A stretch of 26,183 bases of DNA from the NCBI GenBank assembly GCA_900553135.1, contig USCO01000017.1:1-26183 (forward strand), given 5' to 3'. The notes below the pieces were generated by a model. It was not told where the DNA came from and did no database searches. It worked only from the letters and a program-made list of their open reading frames with translations. Within the stretch, counting starts at the first letter, position 1, and every line of letters starts with the position of its first letter. Shown one piece after another: positions 6,274-14,514 of this stretch. The position numbers and the translations under genes are program-made. Source of the DNA: an uncultured Eubacteriales bacterium (GTDB lineage Bacteria; Bacillota; Clostridia; Oscillospirales; Oscillospiraceae).

Positions 6274-8489
6274 CGGTTTCCCGCCTGCTTCTCCCGCCGC
6301 CCCTCCAGCCAGGTTTTTTCCCGGCTGTGGCAGGTGAAGAAGAGGATCTGCTCCTCCTCCCCCCGCTCCAGCAGCAGGTCCATGGCCTGGGCCATGCGTC
6401 CGTCGTCAAAGGCGGCCAGGGCGTCGTCCAGCACCAGGGGGGCTCCCTTCATGCACAGGTCGTACACCGCCAGGCGCACCGCCAGGTACACCTGGTCCAC
6501 CGTCCCCTTGGACAGGTACAGGGCGGACCGGGGCAGCACATCCCCCTGGGTGCGGGCGGCGGCCTCCAGCTCCCGGCTGAGGGTGAGACTCTGGTAGCGG
6601 CCCCCGGTGAGACGGGAGAGCAGCTCCCCCGCCCGGCGGCTGAGCTGGGGGGCAAAGCGCTGCTGCAGCTGGCCGTCGGCCTCCTTCAAGGTCTCCAGGG
6701 CCAGAGAGATGGCCTGGTACTCCTCCTGCCGCCGGGTGAGCTCCTCCTCCAACTCCTCCTGGCGGGCAGAGAGCTGGGCGGGGTCGCCCATGGCCTGGAG
6801 CCGTCCCTGGACCTGGTGCAGGGCCCGGGAGAGACGCTCCTCCTCCACCTGGGCCTGGGCCAGGGCCTGGGCGGTCTCCTCCAGGGGTCTTTCCGGGGCG
6901 GGCATTGGGACCGCCCCCTCCTCCCGGCCACCCTGGGCTTTCAGAGCTTCATAGAGCCGCCGGGCGCCCTCCAGCCGGGTCACGGCCAGATTTTCCCGCT
7001 CCTCCAGGTTGAGGGCCCGGGACAGGGCGGCCGAGCAGCCAAACAGTTCCTTCACCTCGGGGGCAAAGGAGTGGACAAAGTCGAACAGGTCCTGGCGGCT
7101 GTTCTCCCGCCGGGCCTGGCGGTCTTTCAGGCCGCTTTGGATCATGCGCACCTGCTGGGCGCACTGGTCGGCGGCGGCCATGCGCTCCCGGTAGGCGCGG
7201 CCCGCCTGGAGCAGCTCCTCGGGGCTACCTACCCCGTAGCGCTCCAGGATCTTATCTCCCTCCTGCCCCGCCTTTTTGCCCGCGGACCGGGCCAGCAGAG
7301 ACAGCAGGGCAAACAGGGCGTAGCCCACCAGGCCCAGCCACCACCAGGGGGCCAGCGCCACCAGGGCGGCCAGGGCCACGATGCCCGCCCCCTGAAGGAG
7401 CAGGAAGTTGCGGCCGCCCTTCTTCTCCCGGTCCATGCAGGCCTGCCAGGCGGCGACAGCCTTCTGGGCCTTGGTCTCTCCCTCCTCCCCGGACATGCCG
7501 GGGAAGCGGTCGTCCCGGGCCTGGGCCCGGGCGGCCTCCAGGGCCTGCTGGGCCTGTTCCAGCTCCTCCTGGCCCTGGCGGATCTCGGGGTCCAGAGCCT
7601 TCAAAAAGGCCAGCTCTCCCTGGGCCCGCTTCAGCTCCTCCCGGCTGGGCAGGGTGCCAAAGCGGGACTGCTCCCGCCGCAGGCTGTCCAGCTGGTCCTG
7701 GGCCTGGCGCAGCTCCTGGGCGGCCTGGGCAAAGCTGCGGTCCAGCTCCCCCTGAGCGGCGGCGGTATGCAGGTCCATCTGGCGCTGCCAGGTGCGGCGG
7801 TCCTCCACCGCCCGGGCCTGGCGGCCCTCCAGGTCCCGCAGGGCGGCGTTGACCTCCTCCAGCTCCCGGCGGCTCTGACGGATCTGGGTCAGCTCCTCCT
7901 CCAGCTGGGGGATGCGCCCCACGCTCTTATTCACCTTGCGCCAGTTGAGCCACTCCTTCAGCTGCCGCTGGGCCTGGGAAGCGGACACGTCCTCCTCCCC
8001 GGAGGACACCAGGGCGGCGATGCGGCTCTCCAGCTCGGGGGCGGAGGTGACGGTGAGGGCCCCCTCCTGGCCGATGAAGGCCGAGCGCACAAAGACCTCC
8101 CGGCCCACTCCCAGCAGCATCTGGCCGCAGGTCTCTCCGGTGAGCCCGGGGACGGGCTCCTCCGTGCCGGTGTACACGGCGGAAAAAGCCCCAAAGGGGG
8201 TGCTGCCCCGGGGGCCGCGGCGGATGGTGATGCGCCGTCCCTGCCACTCCAGGTCCATCTCCCCCTCCATAGGGGCGCCCGACCAGGGCTGATACTTATT
8301 TTTCTCCGCCAGGTGGCCCTTTTTATCCCGGTCCCGGGTGTCGATGCCGTAGAACATGGCCTTGATAAAGGCGCACCAGGTGGATTTGCCCCCCTCGTTG
8401 GGGGCGGCGATGAGATTGAGCCCGTCGGTCAGCTCCAGGTGCTCTCCCGCCAGCTTTCCGAAGGTGGCGGTCATGGATAAGATCTTCAT
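6258..8489 (-). CDS. SbcC/Rad50-like ATPase with membrane hairpin (YhaN type)
   Basis: The 743-residue SMC-like ATPase pairs with the nuclease encoded just before it. Walker A is NEGGKST (31-37), the ABC-type signature region is YLSKGTVDQVYLA (658-670), and Walker B with D-loop is LVLDDALAAFDD (685-696). Long heptad-rich arms (about 190-345 and 405-625) lie between. A hydrophobic hairpin (about 362-400, NFLLLQGAGIVALAALVALA then WWWLGLVGYALFALLSLLA) replaces the CxxC zinc hook of classic SbcC/Rad50. This is the YhaN-type arrangement and predicts that the arms reach into the membrane. The start at 8489 is shared with the upstream stop as ATGA, so translation is coupled. The frame is open upstream of it, but the upstream sequence overlaps the nuclease gene and was excluded. 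Confidence 0.88.
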   Translation of the reverse strand: MKILSMTATFGKLAGEHLELTDGLNLIAAPNEGGKSTWCAFIKAMFYGIDTRDRDKKGHLAEKNKYQPWSGAPMEGEMDLEWQGRRITIRRGPRGSTPFGAFSAVYTGTEEPVPGLTGETCGQMLLGVGREVFVRSAFIGQEGALTVTSAPELESRIAALVSSGEEDVSASQAQRQLKEWLNWRKVNKSVGRIPQLEEELTQIRQSRRELEEVNAALRDLEGRQARAVEDRRTWQRQMDLHTAAAQGELDRSFAQAAQELRQAQDQLDSLRREQSRFGTLPSREELKRAQGELAFLKALDPEIRQGQEELEQAQQALEAARAQARDDRFPGMSGEEGETKAQKAVAAWQACMDREKKGGRNFLLLQGAGIVALAALVALAPWWWLGLVGYALFALLSLLARSAGKKAGQEGDKILERYGVGSPEELLQAGRAYRERMAAADQCAQQVRMIQSGLKDRQARRENSRQDLFDFVHSFAPEVKELFGCSAALSRALNLEERENLAVTRLEGARRLYEALKAQGGREEGAVPMPAPERPLEETAQALAQAQVEEERLSRALHQVQGRLQAMGDPAQLSARQEELEEELTRRQEEYQAISLALETLKEADGQLQQRFAPQLSRRAGELLSRLTGGRYQSLTLSRELEAAARTQGDVLPRSALYLSKGTVDQVYLAVRLAVYDLCMKGAPLVLDDALAAFDDGRMAQAMDLLLERGEEEQILFFTCHSREKTWLEGRREKQAGNRCVLL

Positions 8490-9574
8490 GGGGCCACATC
8501 CTCTCCCTTCTCCAGGGCGGCCAGGCCGTAGCGCACCGCCAATTGCAGCACCCGGTTGTCGGGCTCTTGGCGGCACTGGGGCTCCAGGGCCCGGAGGAAC
8601 AGCCCGGTGAGGGTGTCCTCCTCCATGCGCCGCCACACATCTCCCCGCACCCGGGTGCGGTCCAGGAGGGTCAGGCCGTAGAACCGGGGCTCCAGGGCCC
8701 GCTTGAGACCCTCCAGGTCCAGGTCCTCCTCCCGCTCCCCGGTGAGGGTCAGGCGGTATACATCCCGCTCCGTCTCCCGGGGCAGGGCGGCCAGCAGGGT
8801 CTCCAGGGGCTTTTCACTATTGGTAAGGTCCACGGACAGGGTCTCATAGCGCCGCTTACCCAGAGGAATCAGCTCCCCCCGGCAGCTGTTCTCGTCCACC
8901 TCCAGGCACAGAACGCCCTTCTCCCCCGTCTCGTCAAAGCCACGGCCCTCGGGGCAGCCGGGGTAGGCCCAGCAGGTGTTCCCCTCCCGCTGCACGCCGC
9001 TGCACTGGTGGATATGGCCCAGGGCCAGGTAGGCAAGGCCGCTGCGGGCGATGTTTTCCCGGGCAATGGGGGCATAGTTCCCCTGGCCCTCCACCTCGCC
9101 GTGGAGGACCATGAGGTGAAGTTTCCCGTCCTGGGGGGCCTGGAAGCCCGCCAGGGGGTCCTGCTCCTCCCGGGGCGCCTGGAAGCCCCGGCCGTGGACC
9201 ACACAGCCCAGGTGGGGCAGCTCCACGGCGGCCAGCTGGTCCCCGGCAAACACGGTGACGTTTTCCGGCCACTCCAGGGTGGCGTACAGGGAGGCGGGGC
9301 TCATATAGTCATGGTTGCCCGGGGCCAGGAACACCGGACAGGGGATGTCCCCCAGGGCCCGGGCCAGGGCCTGGGCGGTCTCCCGGTAGGTCTGGCGGCC
9401 GTCCAGCAGGTCCCCCGCCAGGAGCACCAGGTCGGCCCTCTTCTCCCGGGCCAGGGCCGCCAGGGCGGAGAGCAGCTGCCGCTGCTCCCCCCGGCGCTGG
9501 GCCGCCCGCTGGGGGCTCAGGCCGGAAAAGGGGCTGTCCAAATGAAAATCCGCCCCGTGGATGATGGTCAGCAA
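8486..9574 (-). CDS. SbcD/Mre11-like metallophosphoesterase (YhaO type)
   Basis: This 362-residue nuclease subunit belongs with the adjacent Rad50-like ATPase. All calcineurin-type metal-binding motifs are present in order: GADFH (Asp9, His11), AGDLLD (Asp55, Asp58), GNHD (86-89), LHGE (His158) and GHIH (186-189). The C-terminal 110 residues would cap the nuclease and bind the ATPase. The apparent start is a TTG at 9572-9574, encoding (M)LTIIHGADFHLD and placing the first motif where the family has it. The ribosome site before it is weak (AAAGGACAGGTG, far from the TTG), and no in-frame ATG lies nearby. The stop overlaps the next start as ATGA. The pair probably acts on DNA ends in repair. 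Confidence 0.9.
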   Translation of the reverse strand: MLTIIHGADFHLDSPFSGLSPQRAAQRRGEQRQLLSALAALAREKRADLVLLAGDLLDGRQTYRETAQALARALGDIPCPVFLAPGNHDYMSPASLYATLEWPENVTVFAGDQLAAVELPHLGCVVHGRGFQAPREEQDPLAGFQAPQDGKLHLMVLHGEVEGQGNYAPIARENIARSGLAYLALGHIHQCSGVQREGNTCWAYPGCPEGRGFDETGEKGVLCLEVDENSCRGELIPLGKRRYETLSVDLTNSEKPLETLLAALPRETERDVYRLTLTGEREEDLDLEGLKRALEPRFYGLTLLDRTRVRGDVWRRMEEDTLTGLFLRALEPQCRQEPDNRVLQLAVRYGLAALEKGEDVAP

Positions 9575-9640
9575 GGTGTTACACCTGTCCTTTCTGTGGA
9601 TGGTGGTGGGAACTGTGGAGAAAACCGCCGCGCCTGGTGC
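9575..9640. other. Leader region of the repair pair; no recognisable promoter
   Basis: I see no convincing -35/-10 pair for the nuclease gene here. Two sequences resembling DnaA boxes on the minus strand (9595-9603 and 9614-9622) are judged coincidental. Confidence 0.3.
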
Positions 9641-9647
9641 CGGAACG

Positions 9648-9768
9648 CCGGGCCGATGTGGACATCGGCCCCTACGGCAAGGAAACCCGCCCCGCAGGGC
9701 GGTCCCCAGAAGCGAAGCGCAGCTTCGCAGGAAGCTTTTTTGCCTACTTTTTTCTCGAAAAAAGTAGG
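9648..9768. repeat. Cluster of four small palindromes (REP-like intergenic element)
   Basis: Four inverted repeats follow one another: GGGCCGATG/CATCGGCCC (9650-9658 with 9663-9671), CCGCCC/GGGCGG (about 9687-9702), GCGAAGC/GCTTCGC (9712-9718 with 9722-9728) and CCTACTTTTTT/AAAAAAGTAGG (9743-9753 with 9758-9768). The last abuts the ymdB stop and could fold as the 3' end of its mRNA, although no T run follows it on the minus strand. The modular, palindrome-rich, non-coding make-up suggests a dispersed repeat of the REP/MITE kind. Copy number elsewhere cannot be seen from this window. Confidence 0.55.
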
Positions 9769-10557
9769 TTACTCAAGGAGGTCCACCCGGCGGACCTCCA
9801 CGCAGCGGCCCTTGTCCGTGTCGATGGTGAAGCGGCAGGCGTTCAGCTTACAGGGGCCTTCGGCCTCCTCGTAGCGCCGGGGCAGGCCGCCCAAAAACAG
9901 GTTCATGGAGTGCTCGGGCTTGATACCCAGCACGGACTGGCGGGGCCCGGTCATGCCCAAATCGGTAACAAACCCGGTGCCATGGGGCAAAATCTGGGTG
10001 TCGGCGGTGGGCACGTGGGTGTGGGTGCCCCACAGGGCGTGGACCTTGCCGTCCAGATACCAGGCCATGGCTCCCTTCTCGCTGGTGGCCTCGGCGTGGA
10101 AGTCCACCAGGATCACCTGGCACTCCTCGGCCTGGCGGGTGCGCAGCAGCTGGTTTGCCGCCTTGAAGGGGCTGTCCAGGTTGGAATTGAGCTCTAAGCG
10201 CCCCATGAGGTTCATCACCCCGATTTTCAGCCCCTTGGGGCCGTCAAAGACCCCGAAGCCCCGGCCGGGCACCCGCCCGGCGTAGTTGGCCGGACGGAGG
10301 ATATAGGGGTCCTTCTCCAAAAATTCCGTAATTTGGATGCGGTTCCAGGTGTGGTTGCCCAGAGTGATGACGTCGGCGCCGGCGTCGTACATGCCCCGGG
10401 CCTGCCGGGGGGTGAGCCCCACGCCGGAGGCGTTCTCCCCGTTGACCACGGTGAAGTGGATGTCCTGTTCCTTCTGGATCTCCCGCAGGCGGCGGGCCAG
10501 GATATCCTGGCCTCCCTCGCCCACAATATCTCCCACCGCAAGTACGTTGAGCAGCAT
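9769..10557 (-). CDS. ymdB: YmdB-family metallophosphoesterase (TIGR00282 type)
   Basis: The 262-residue protein has the usual length for the family. B. subtilis YmdB hydrolyses 2',3'-cyclic nucleotides and influences the choice between biofilm and motility. The metal-binding motifs are clear: GDIVGEGG (Asp10), VVNGENASGG-like VNGENASGVG (Glu41, Asn42), LGNHTWNR (Asn68, His69), VDFHAEATSEK and GTHTHVPTAD. The start ATG at 10555-10557 has AAGGAGG before it and a good promoter further up. Its gene ends directly against a long palindrome. In this window it sits near a cyclic-di-GMP enzyme and surface genes, but no direct link is shown. Confidence 0.93.
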   Translation of the reverse strand: MLLNVLAVGDIVGEGGQDILARRLREIQKEQDIHFTVVNGENASGVGLTPRQARGMYDAGADVITLGNHTWNRIQITEFLEKDPYILRPANYAGRVPGRGFGVFDGPKGLKIGVMNLMGRLELNSNLDSPFKAANQLLRTRQAEECQVILVDFHAEATSEKGAMAWYLDGKVHALWGTHTHVPTADTQILPHGTGFVTDLGMTGPRQSVLGIKPEHSMNLFLGGLPRRYEEAEGPCKLNACRFTIDTDKGRCVEVRRVDLLE

Positions 10558-10592
10558 AGGTTTTGTCCTCCTTGGGAAAGTCAGTACCTTTT

Positions 10593-10621
10593 ATTATACC
10601 GTCCCCTTCCCCCCGAGGCAA
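10593..10621 (-). promoter_or_regulatory. sigma-A-type promoter for ymdB
   Basis: On the minus strand TTGCCT (10616-10621), 17 bp, then perfect TATAAT (10593-10598), 36 nt before the ymdB start. It lies in the divergent gap where coding direction switches for the rest of the window. No equally good plus-strand promoter for spoIID was recognised there. Confidence 0.75.
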
Positions 10622-10699
10622 GCCTTCTTCCCGGTTCTGTTTTCCCTCCCAGCGTCATAAGATGCCGGTAAGCAGCAGACTGGGAAAGGAGGACAAGGC

Positions 10700-11722
10700 A
10701 TGGGCTTTGGACAGCGGGAGGGACTGGGCACAGGGCGGATCGCCTGCGTGGGGGTGCTGCTGGCGGCGGCAGTGTTTTTTGCCGGGGCGGCGGCGGTGAT
10801 CCGCCCCAGCCTCCCCGAGGCGCAGGAGCCCCAGACCATGGAGCCCCCCACCGCCTCGGTTACGGCGGACCGGGACAAGGGCCGGGCGGTAAAGCTGCTC
10901 CAGGAGGACGGCACCGTCGTGGAGACCACCATGGCCGACTACCTCTTTGGAGTGGTGGCGGCGGAGATGCCCGCCGCCTTTGAGGAGGAGGCCCTGAAGG
11001 CTCAGGCCTGCGCCGCCCGGACCTACACCGTCCAGCGGCAGAGCAGCCCCACCCAGAAGCACCCCCAGGCCGACGTGTGCACCGACAGCGCCTGCTGTCA
11101 GGCCTACGTGTCCCGGGAGGCGGCGGAGACCCGCTGGGGCGTCAGCGCCCAGACCTATTCCCAGAAGATCGAGGCCGCCGTGGCGGGTACCGACGGCCTG
11201 GGCATCCTCTACCAGGGCCAGCCCATCCAGGCGGTGTTCTTCTCCTCCGCCCCGGGGCAGACGGTGGACGCGGTGGAGGTGTGGGGCAGCGACGTGGCCT
11301 ACCTGAAAAGCGTGTCCAGCCCCGAGGGGGAGGAGGTGCCCAACTACCACAGCCAGGCGGTGTTCTCCGCCGACCAGGTGCGCCAGGCGGTGCTGGCTGC
11401 CTACCCCGCCGCCGACCTGTCGGGGGACCCCTCGGGCTGGTTCGGCACCCCCACCACCAACGAGGGGGGCACCGTGTCCAGCATCCCCGTGGGGGGCGTC
11501 ACCCTTACGGGGGGCCAGGTGCGCACCCTGTTCTCCCTGCGCTCGGCCTGCTTCACCGTGGCCTGGGACGGGAGCAACTTCACCTTCTCGGTCACCGGCT
11601 ACGGCCACGGGGTGGGCATGAGCCAGTACGGGGCCAACGCCATGGCCCGGGCGGGCAGCACCTTCCGGGACATTCTCACCTGGTACTACACCGGGGCCCA
11701 GGTGGACCAGCTTTGGTCCTGA
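10700..11722 (+). CDS. spoIID: SpoIID-family lytic transglycosylase
   Basis: SpoIID is a membrane-anchored peptidoglycan lytic transglycosylase that, with SpoIIP, thins septal wall during engulfment of the forespore. The 340-residue product has an N-terminal transmembrane segment (about 13-34), then the SpoIID domain. The catalytic glutamate is in VVAAEMPAAF (Glu89), followed by EALKAQACAARTYT, a cysteine-bearing stretch VCTDSACCQAY (Cys127, Cys132, Cys133) that can hold zinc, as in clostridial SpoIID, and the terminal GYGHGVGMSQYGA motif. AAAGGAGGACAAGGC precedes the ATG. Other SpoIID-domain proteins work outside sporulation, so the presence of spores is likely but not proven. No spoIIQ or spoIIID is seen next to it. 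Confidence 0.87.
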   Translation: MGFGQREGLGTGRIACVGVLLAAAVFFAGAAAVIRPSLPEAQEPQTMEPPTASVTADRDKGRAVKLLQEDGTVVETTMADYLFGVVAAEMPAAFEEEALKAQACAARTYTVQRQSSPTQKHPQADVCTDSACCQAYVSREAAETRWGVSAQTYSQKIEAAVAGTDGLGILYQGQPIQAVFFSSAPGQTVDAVEVWGSDVAYLKSVSSPEGEEVPNYHSQAVFSADQVRQAVLAAYPAADLSGDPSGWFGTPTTNEGGTVSSIPVGGVTLTGGQVRTLFSLRSACFTVAWDGSNFTFSVTGYGHGVGMSQYGANAMARAGSTFRDILTWYYTGAQVDQLWS

Positions 11723-11755
11723 CCTGTTCCCATGCTTTTCAAGGTGGAAAAGGTA

Positions 11756-11764
11756 TGGTAAAAT
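11756..11764 (+). promoter_or_regulatory. Possible extended -10 promoter for the hybrid kinase gene
   Basis: TGG-TAAAAT (11756-11764) fits an extended -10 element about 48 nt before the kinase ATG. The -35 region 17 bp upstream (TTTTCA, 11736-11741) is poor. A small inverted repeat CTTTTC/GAAAAG (11735-11740 with 11747-11752) overlaps it. Confidence 0.4.
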
Positions 11765-11811
11765 AGGGGCACCTACCCCGCCGCAGTGGGGCGGACAAAG
11801 GAGCTGACGTA

Positions 11812-14373
11812 ATGAACTTCCCGGTGAACCGCCTGCCCCGGCGCAAAAAGGGCAACCGAAGCACCCATTTCAACACCGCCATTCTGGCGGCCTTTCTCAT
11901 CCTTTCGATCATCTGTCTCACCGTGATGCAGGATACCATGATGGATAACGCCCAGCGCATAGGCACCGTGCTGTCCAAAAGCCACTGTGTGGAAGCCGAG
12001 CAGAACCTCATCGCCTATGAGACCCTCATGGACCTGAGCGTGAAGTATGTGGACGGGGAAATGGGCACCGATGGGGACCACGAGAAGTGGATCCAGCGCT
12101 TTCTCTCCAGTCTCACCGACGTCACCGGCCCCCACACCATCGACCCCTACGCCGTGATCGACGGCAAGATCATCACCGCCAACCCCTGGGAGGGGGACGA
12201 CTCCCTGGACCTGGAAAACGCCATCTGGTACCAACAGGCCATTGCCGCCGAGGGGGAGATCATCTACACCGACGCCTACACCGACACCATTACCGGCATG
12301 CCCGTGGTCACCATCGCCAAGGAGACCTCGGTGCCCGGCAACGTGGTGGCCTTTGACATCTTCCCGGAAAACTTCCGCACCACCACCGACACCGTGACCC
12401 TGCCCGAAAACAGCAACTACTATCTGTGCGACGCCTCGGGCACCCTGCTGTACTCCTCCGCCAACTCCAACATCGATTCCGAGGAGCTCCAGCCCTATCT
12501 GTACCAGCTGGTGCAGTCCATCCAGGCGGGCACCCTCACCGAGGAAAACTCCGTCTTTCAAAATCCCAGCGGCGAGCGCCGGGTCATCTATTATAATGTG
12601 GCCTCCAACGGCTGGTACTCCCTGGTCACCATCCCCTACTCCGAGCTCATCCAGGGGCTGCGCACCGCCACCATACTCTACGCCGGGGTGCTGCTCATCT
12701 TCCTGGGCATCACCATCTTCATGAACATCCGGGACCACCGCCTCAACCAGCGCATGGCCCGGTCCAACGAGACGGTGCGGGTGCTGGGCAACTCCTACTA
12801 CGCCATCTACCGCATGGACTTCTCCGCCTGCACCTATGAAATGATCAAAGGCTCCGACTATATCCGGGAGCACGTGAACAAAACCGGGGGCTATGAGGAC
12901 CTGCTCCACGCCATCAGCCAGGTCATCGAGCCCAGCGCCAAGCAGGAATTTCTCAACAGCTTCTCCCTGGAAAACATCCAGCGCCTGGCCGCCCAGCGGG
13001 TGCGGGACTTCGGCGGCGACTTCCAGCGCCTGTTCAACGAGGAGTACCGCTGGGTCAACGTGCGCCTGCTCATTGACGAGTCCCTGAGCAGCACCGAGGC
13101 GGTGCTGTGCTTCCGGGAGGTGGAGGGGGAAAAGCAGCGCCAGCTGCAGCAGATGGAGCTGCTGCGCTCCTCCCTGGAGTCCGCCCGGCAGAGCGAGGCC
13201 GCCCGGAACATGTTCTTCTCCAGCATGTCCCACGACATGCGCACCCCCCTCAACGCCATCATCGGCCTGTCCGAGCTGGCCCAGACCCACCTGGACGACC
13301 GGGACAAGACCCTGGACTACATCCAGAAGATCAACATTTCCAGCAAGCAGCTGCTCAACCTCATCAACGACATCCTGGAGATCTCCCGCATGGAGCAGTC
13401 CACCTTCACCCTGAACAACAGCACCCTGGACCTGCGCGCCTGTGTGGAGAACATCGCCTCCTCCTTCCAGGTCCAGGCCGAGCGGGAGGGCAAGGTGTTC
13501 TCCGTCTCCTTCGACCTGGACAACCCCTGGGTGGACGCCGACGACTTCCGCCTGTCCCAGATCCTCAACAACCTGCTGTCCAACGCCTTTAAATTCACCC
13601 GCGCCGGGGACACCATCACCCTGGACGTGCGGGAAGTGAAGATGCAGGAGCGGGGCCGCTACCAGATCGTGGTCTCGGACAGCGGCGTGGGCATGACCCA
13701 GGAGTTTTTGGAGAAAATCTTCCTGCCCTACCAGCGGGAGACCCGCTTCGGGGCCAAGAGCGTGTCGGGCACCGGCCTGGGCATGCCTATCGTGAAAAAC
13801 ATCGTCTCCCAGATGGGGGGCGAGATCACCGTGGACAGCCACCTGGGCATGGGCAGCGTGTTCACCGTCACCCTGCCCCTCCAGCAGGCGGGCCAGGCGT
13901 CCCAGCCCGCCAAGGAGCCGGAGCCCGCTCCCGAGCCGCCCCAGCCCAAGGAGCTGCACCTGGAGGGCAAGCGCATCCTGCTGGCCGAGGACAACGAGAT
14001 CAACATGGAGATCACCACCGAGCTTCTCTCCCTCCACGGCATCCACATCACCCAGGCCTGGAACGGCCGGGAGGCCCTGGAGGCCTTCCGCCAGTCGGAG
14101 CCCTTCTGGTTTGACGCCATCCTCATGGACATGCAGATGCCCGAGATGGACGGCTGCCAGGCCGCCCAGGCCATCCGCCGCCTGGACCGCCCCGACGCTG
14201 CCAAGGTGCCCATCATCGCCGTCACCGCCAACGCCTTCTCCGAGGACCTGGCCGCCACCACCGCCGCGGGAATGAACGCCCACATCTCCAAGCCCATCGA
14301 CTTCCAGCTCTTCCGCCAGACCCTGGAGCGCTTCCTGCTGCCCCCCCAGGACTCTTCCCCCAAAAAATCCTGA
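11812..14373 (+). CDS. Membrane hybrid sensor histidine kinase with receiver domain
   Basis: The 853-residue protein has a transmembrane helix (about 21-40), an extracytoplasmic sensor of about 245 residues with dCache-like features (DPYAVIDGKIITANPW, YTDTITGMPVVTIAK), and a second helix (about 286-305). A PAS-like region (about 320-440) and a short coiled coil follow. The HisKA site is SMSHDMRTPLNAIIG (His474). The ATPase domain has the N box NNLLSNAFKF, the G1 box DSGVGM and the G2 box GTGLGMPI. After a Pro/Glu-rich linker (about 695-715) comes a receiver domain with ILLAEDNEINM and phospho-acceptor Asp773 in LMDMQMPEMDG. AAAGGAG precedes the ATG. The receiver is terminal with no output domain, so a separate HPt protein or regulator is implied but not present here. 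A strong terminator follows. The ligand is unknown. Confidence 0.94.
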   Translation: MNFPVNRLPRRKKGNRSTHFNTAILAAFLILSIICLTVMQDTMMDNAQRIGTVLSKSHCVEAEQNLIAYETLMDLSVKYVDGEMGTDGDHEKWIQRFLSSLTDVTGPHTIDPYAVIDGKIITANPWEGDDSLDLENAIWYQQAIAAEGEIIYTDAYTDTITGMPVVTIAKETSVPGNVVAFDIFPENFRTTTDTVTLPENSNYYLCDASGTLLYSSANSNIDSEELQPYLYQLVQSIQAGTLTEENSVFQNPSGERRVIYYNVASNGWYSLVTIPYSELIQGLRTATILYAGVLLIFLGITIFMNIRDHRLNQRMARSNETVRVLGNSYYAIYRMDFSACTYEMIKGSDYIREHVNKTGGYEDLLHAISQVIEPSAKQEFLNSFSLENIQRLAAQRVRDFGGDFQRLFNEEYRWVNVRLLIDESLSSTEAVLCFREVEGEKQRQLQQMELLRSSLESARQSEAARNMFFSSMSHDMRTPLNAIIGLSELAQTHLDDRDKTLDYIQKINISSKQLLNLINDILEISRMEQSTFTLNNSTLDLRACVENIASSFQVQAEREGKVFSVSFDLDNPWVDADDFRLSQILNNLLSNAFKFTRAGDTITLDVREVKMQERGRYQIVVSDSGVGMTQEFLEKIFLPYQRETRFGAKSVSGTGLGMPIVKNIVSQMGGEITVDSHLGMGSVFTVTLPLQQAGQASQPAKEPEPAPEPPQPKELHLEGKRILLAEDNEINMEITTELLSLHGIHITQAWNGREALEAFRQSEPFWFDAILMDMQMPEMDGCQAAQAIRRLDRPDAAKVPIIAVTANAFSEDLAATTAAGMNAHISKPIDFQLFRQTLERFLLPPQDSSPKKS

Positions 14374-14380
14374 CCTACTG

Positions 14381-14414
14381 CCCCGGATAGGCCTACGCCT
14401 GTCCGGGGTTTTTT
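14381..14414 (+). terminator. Intrinsic terminator after the hybrid kinase gene
   Basis: A 12-bp stem with one G-U pair (14381-14392 with 14397-14408, loop CTAC) is followed by six T. It starts 8 nt after the kinase stop codon. Confidence 0.93.
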
Positions 14415-14514
14415 ACCGTTCTCTGGATGTTTCTCCTCTTCCCTCCACATCTTCCGTTTTCTGGTCTCAAATTTTCCTGTATTTTGAAAATTTTTTGAAT
14501 GGATTTTTTCGTAA

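Noticed and set aside
5535..8480. 981-codon open frame on the plus strand across lepB and the SbcC-like gene
   Set aside because: It spans two real minus-strand genes and their promoter, has a repetitive Gly/Leu/Gln composition and no ribosome site.
9595..9622. Two DnaA-box-like 9-mers (minus strand CCATCCACA and TTCTCCACA)
   Set aside because: There are only two imperfect copies, no AT-rich unwinding region, and no dnaA/dnaN neighbours, so this is not an origin.
9743..9768. The 11-bp palindrome after ymdB as an intrinsic terminator
   Set aside because: On the minus strand it is followed by CAAAAAAGC and not a T run, so classical intrinsic termination is not supported; kept as part of the palindrome cluster.
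11765..11800. C/G-rich inverted repeat before the kinase gene as a terminator or attenuator
   Set aside because: The stem is only 4-5 bp with a large loop and has no T run after it.
11773..14283. 836-codon minus-strand open frame across the hybrid kinase gene
   Set aside because: It is antisense to clear HisKA, HATPase and receiver motifs; the composition is that of a shadow frame.
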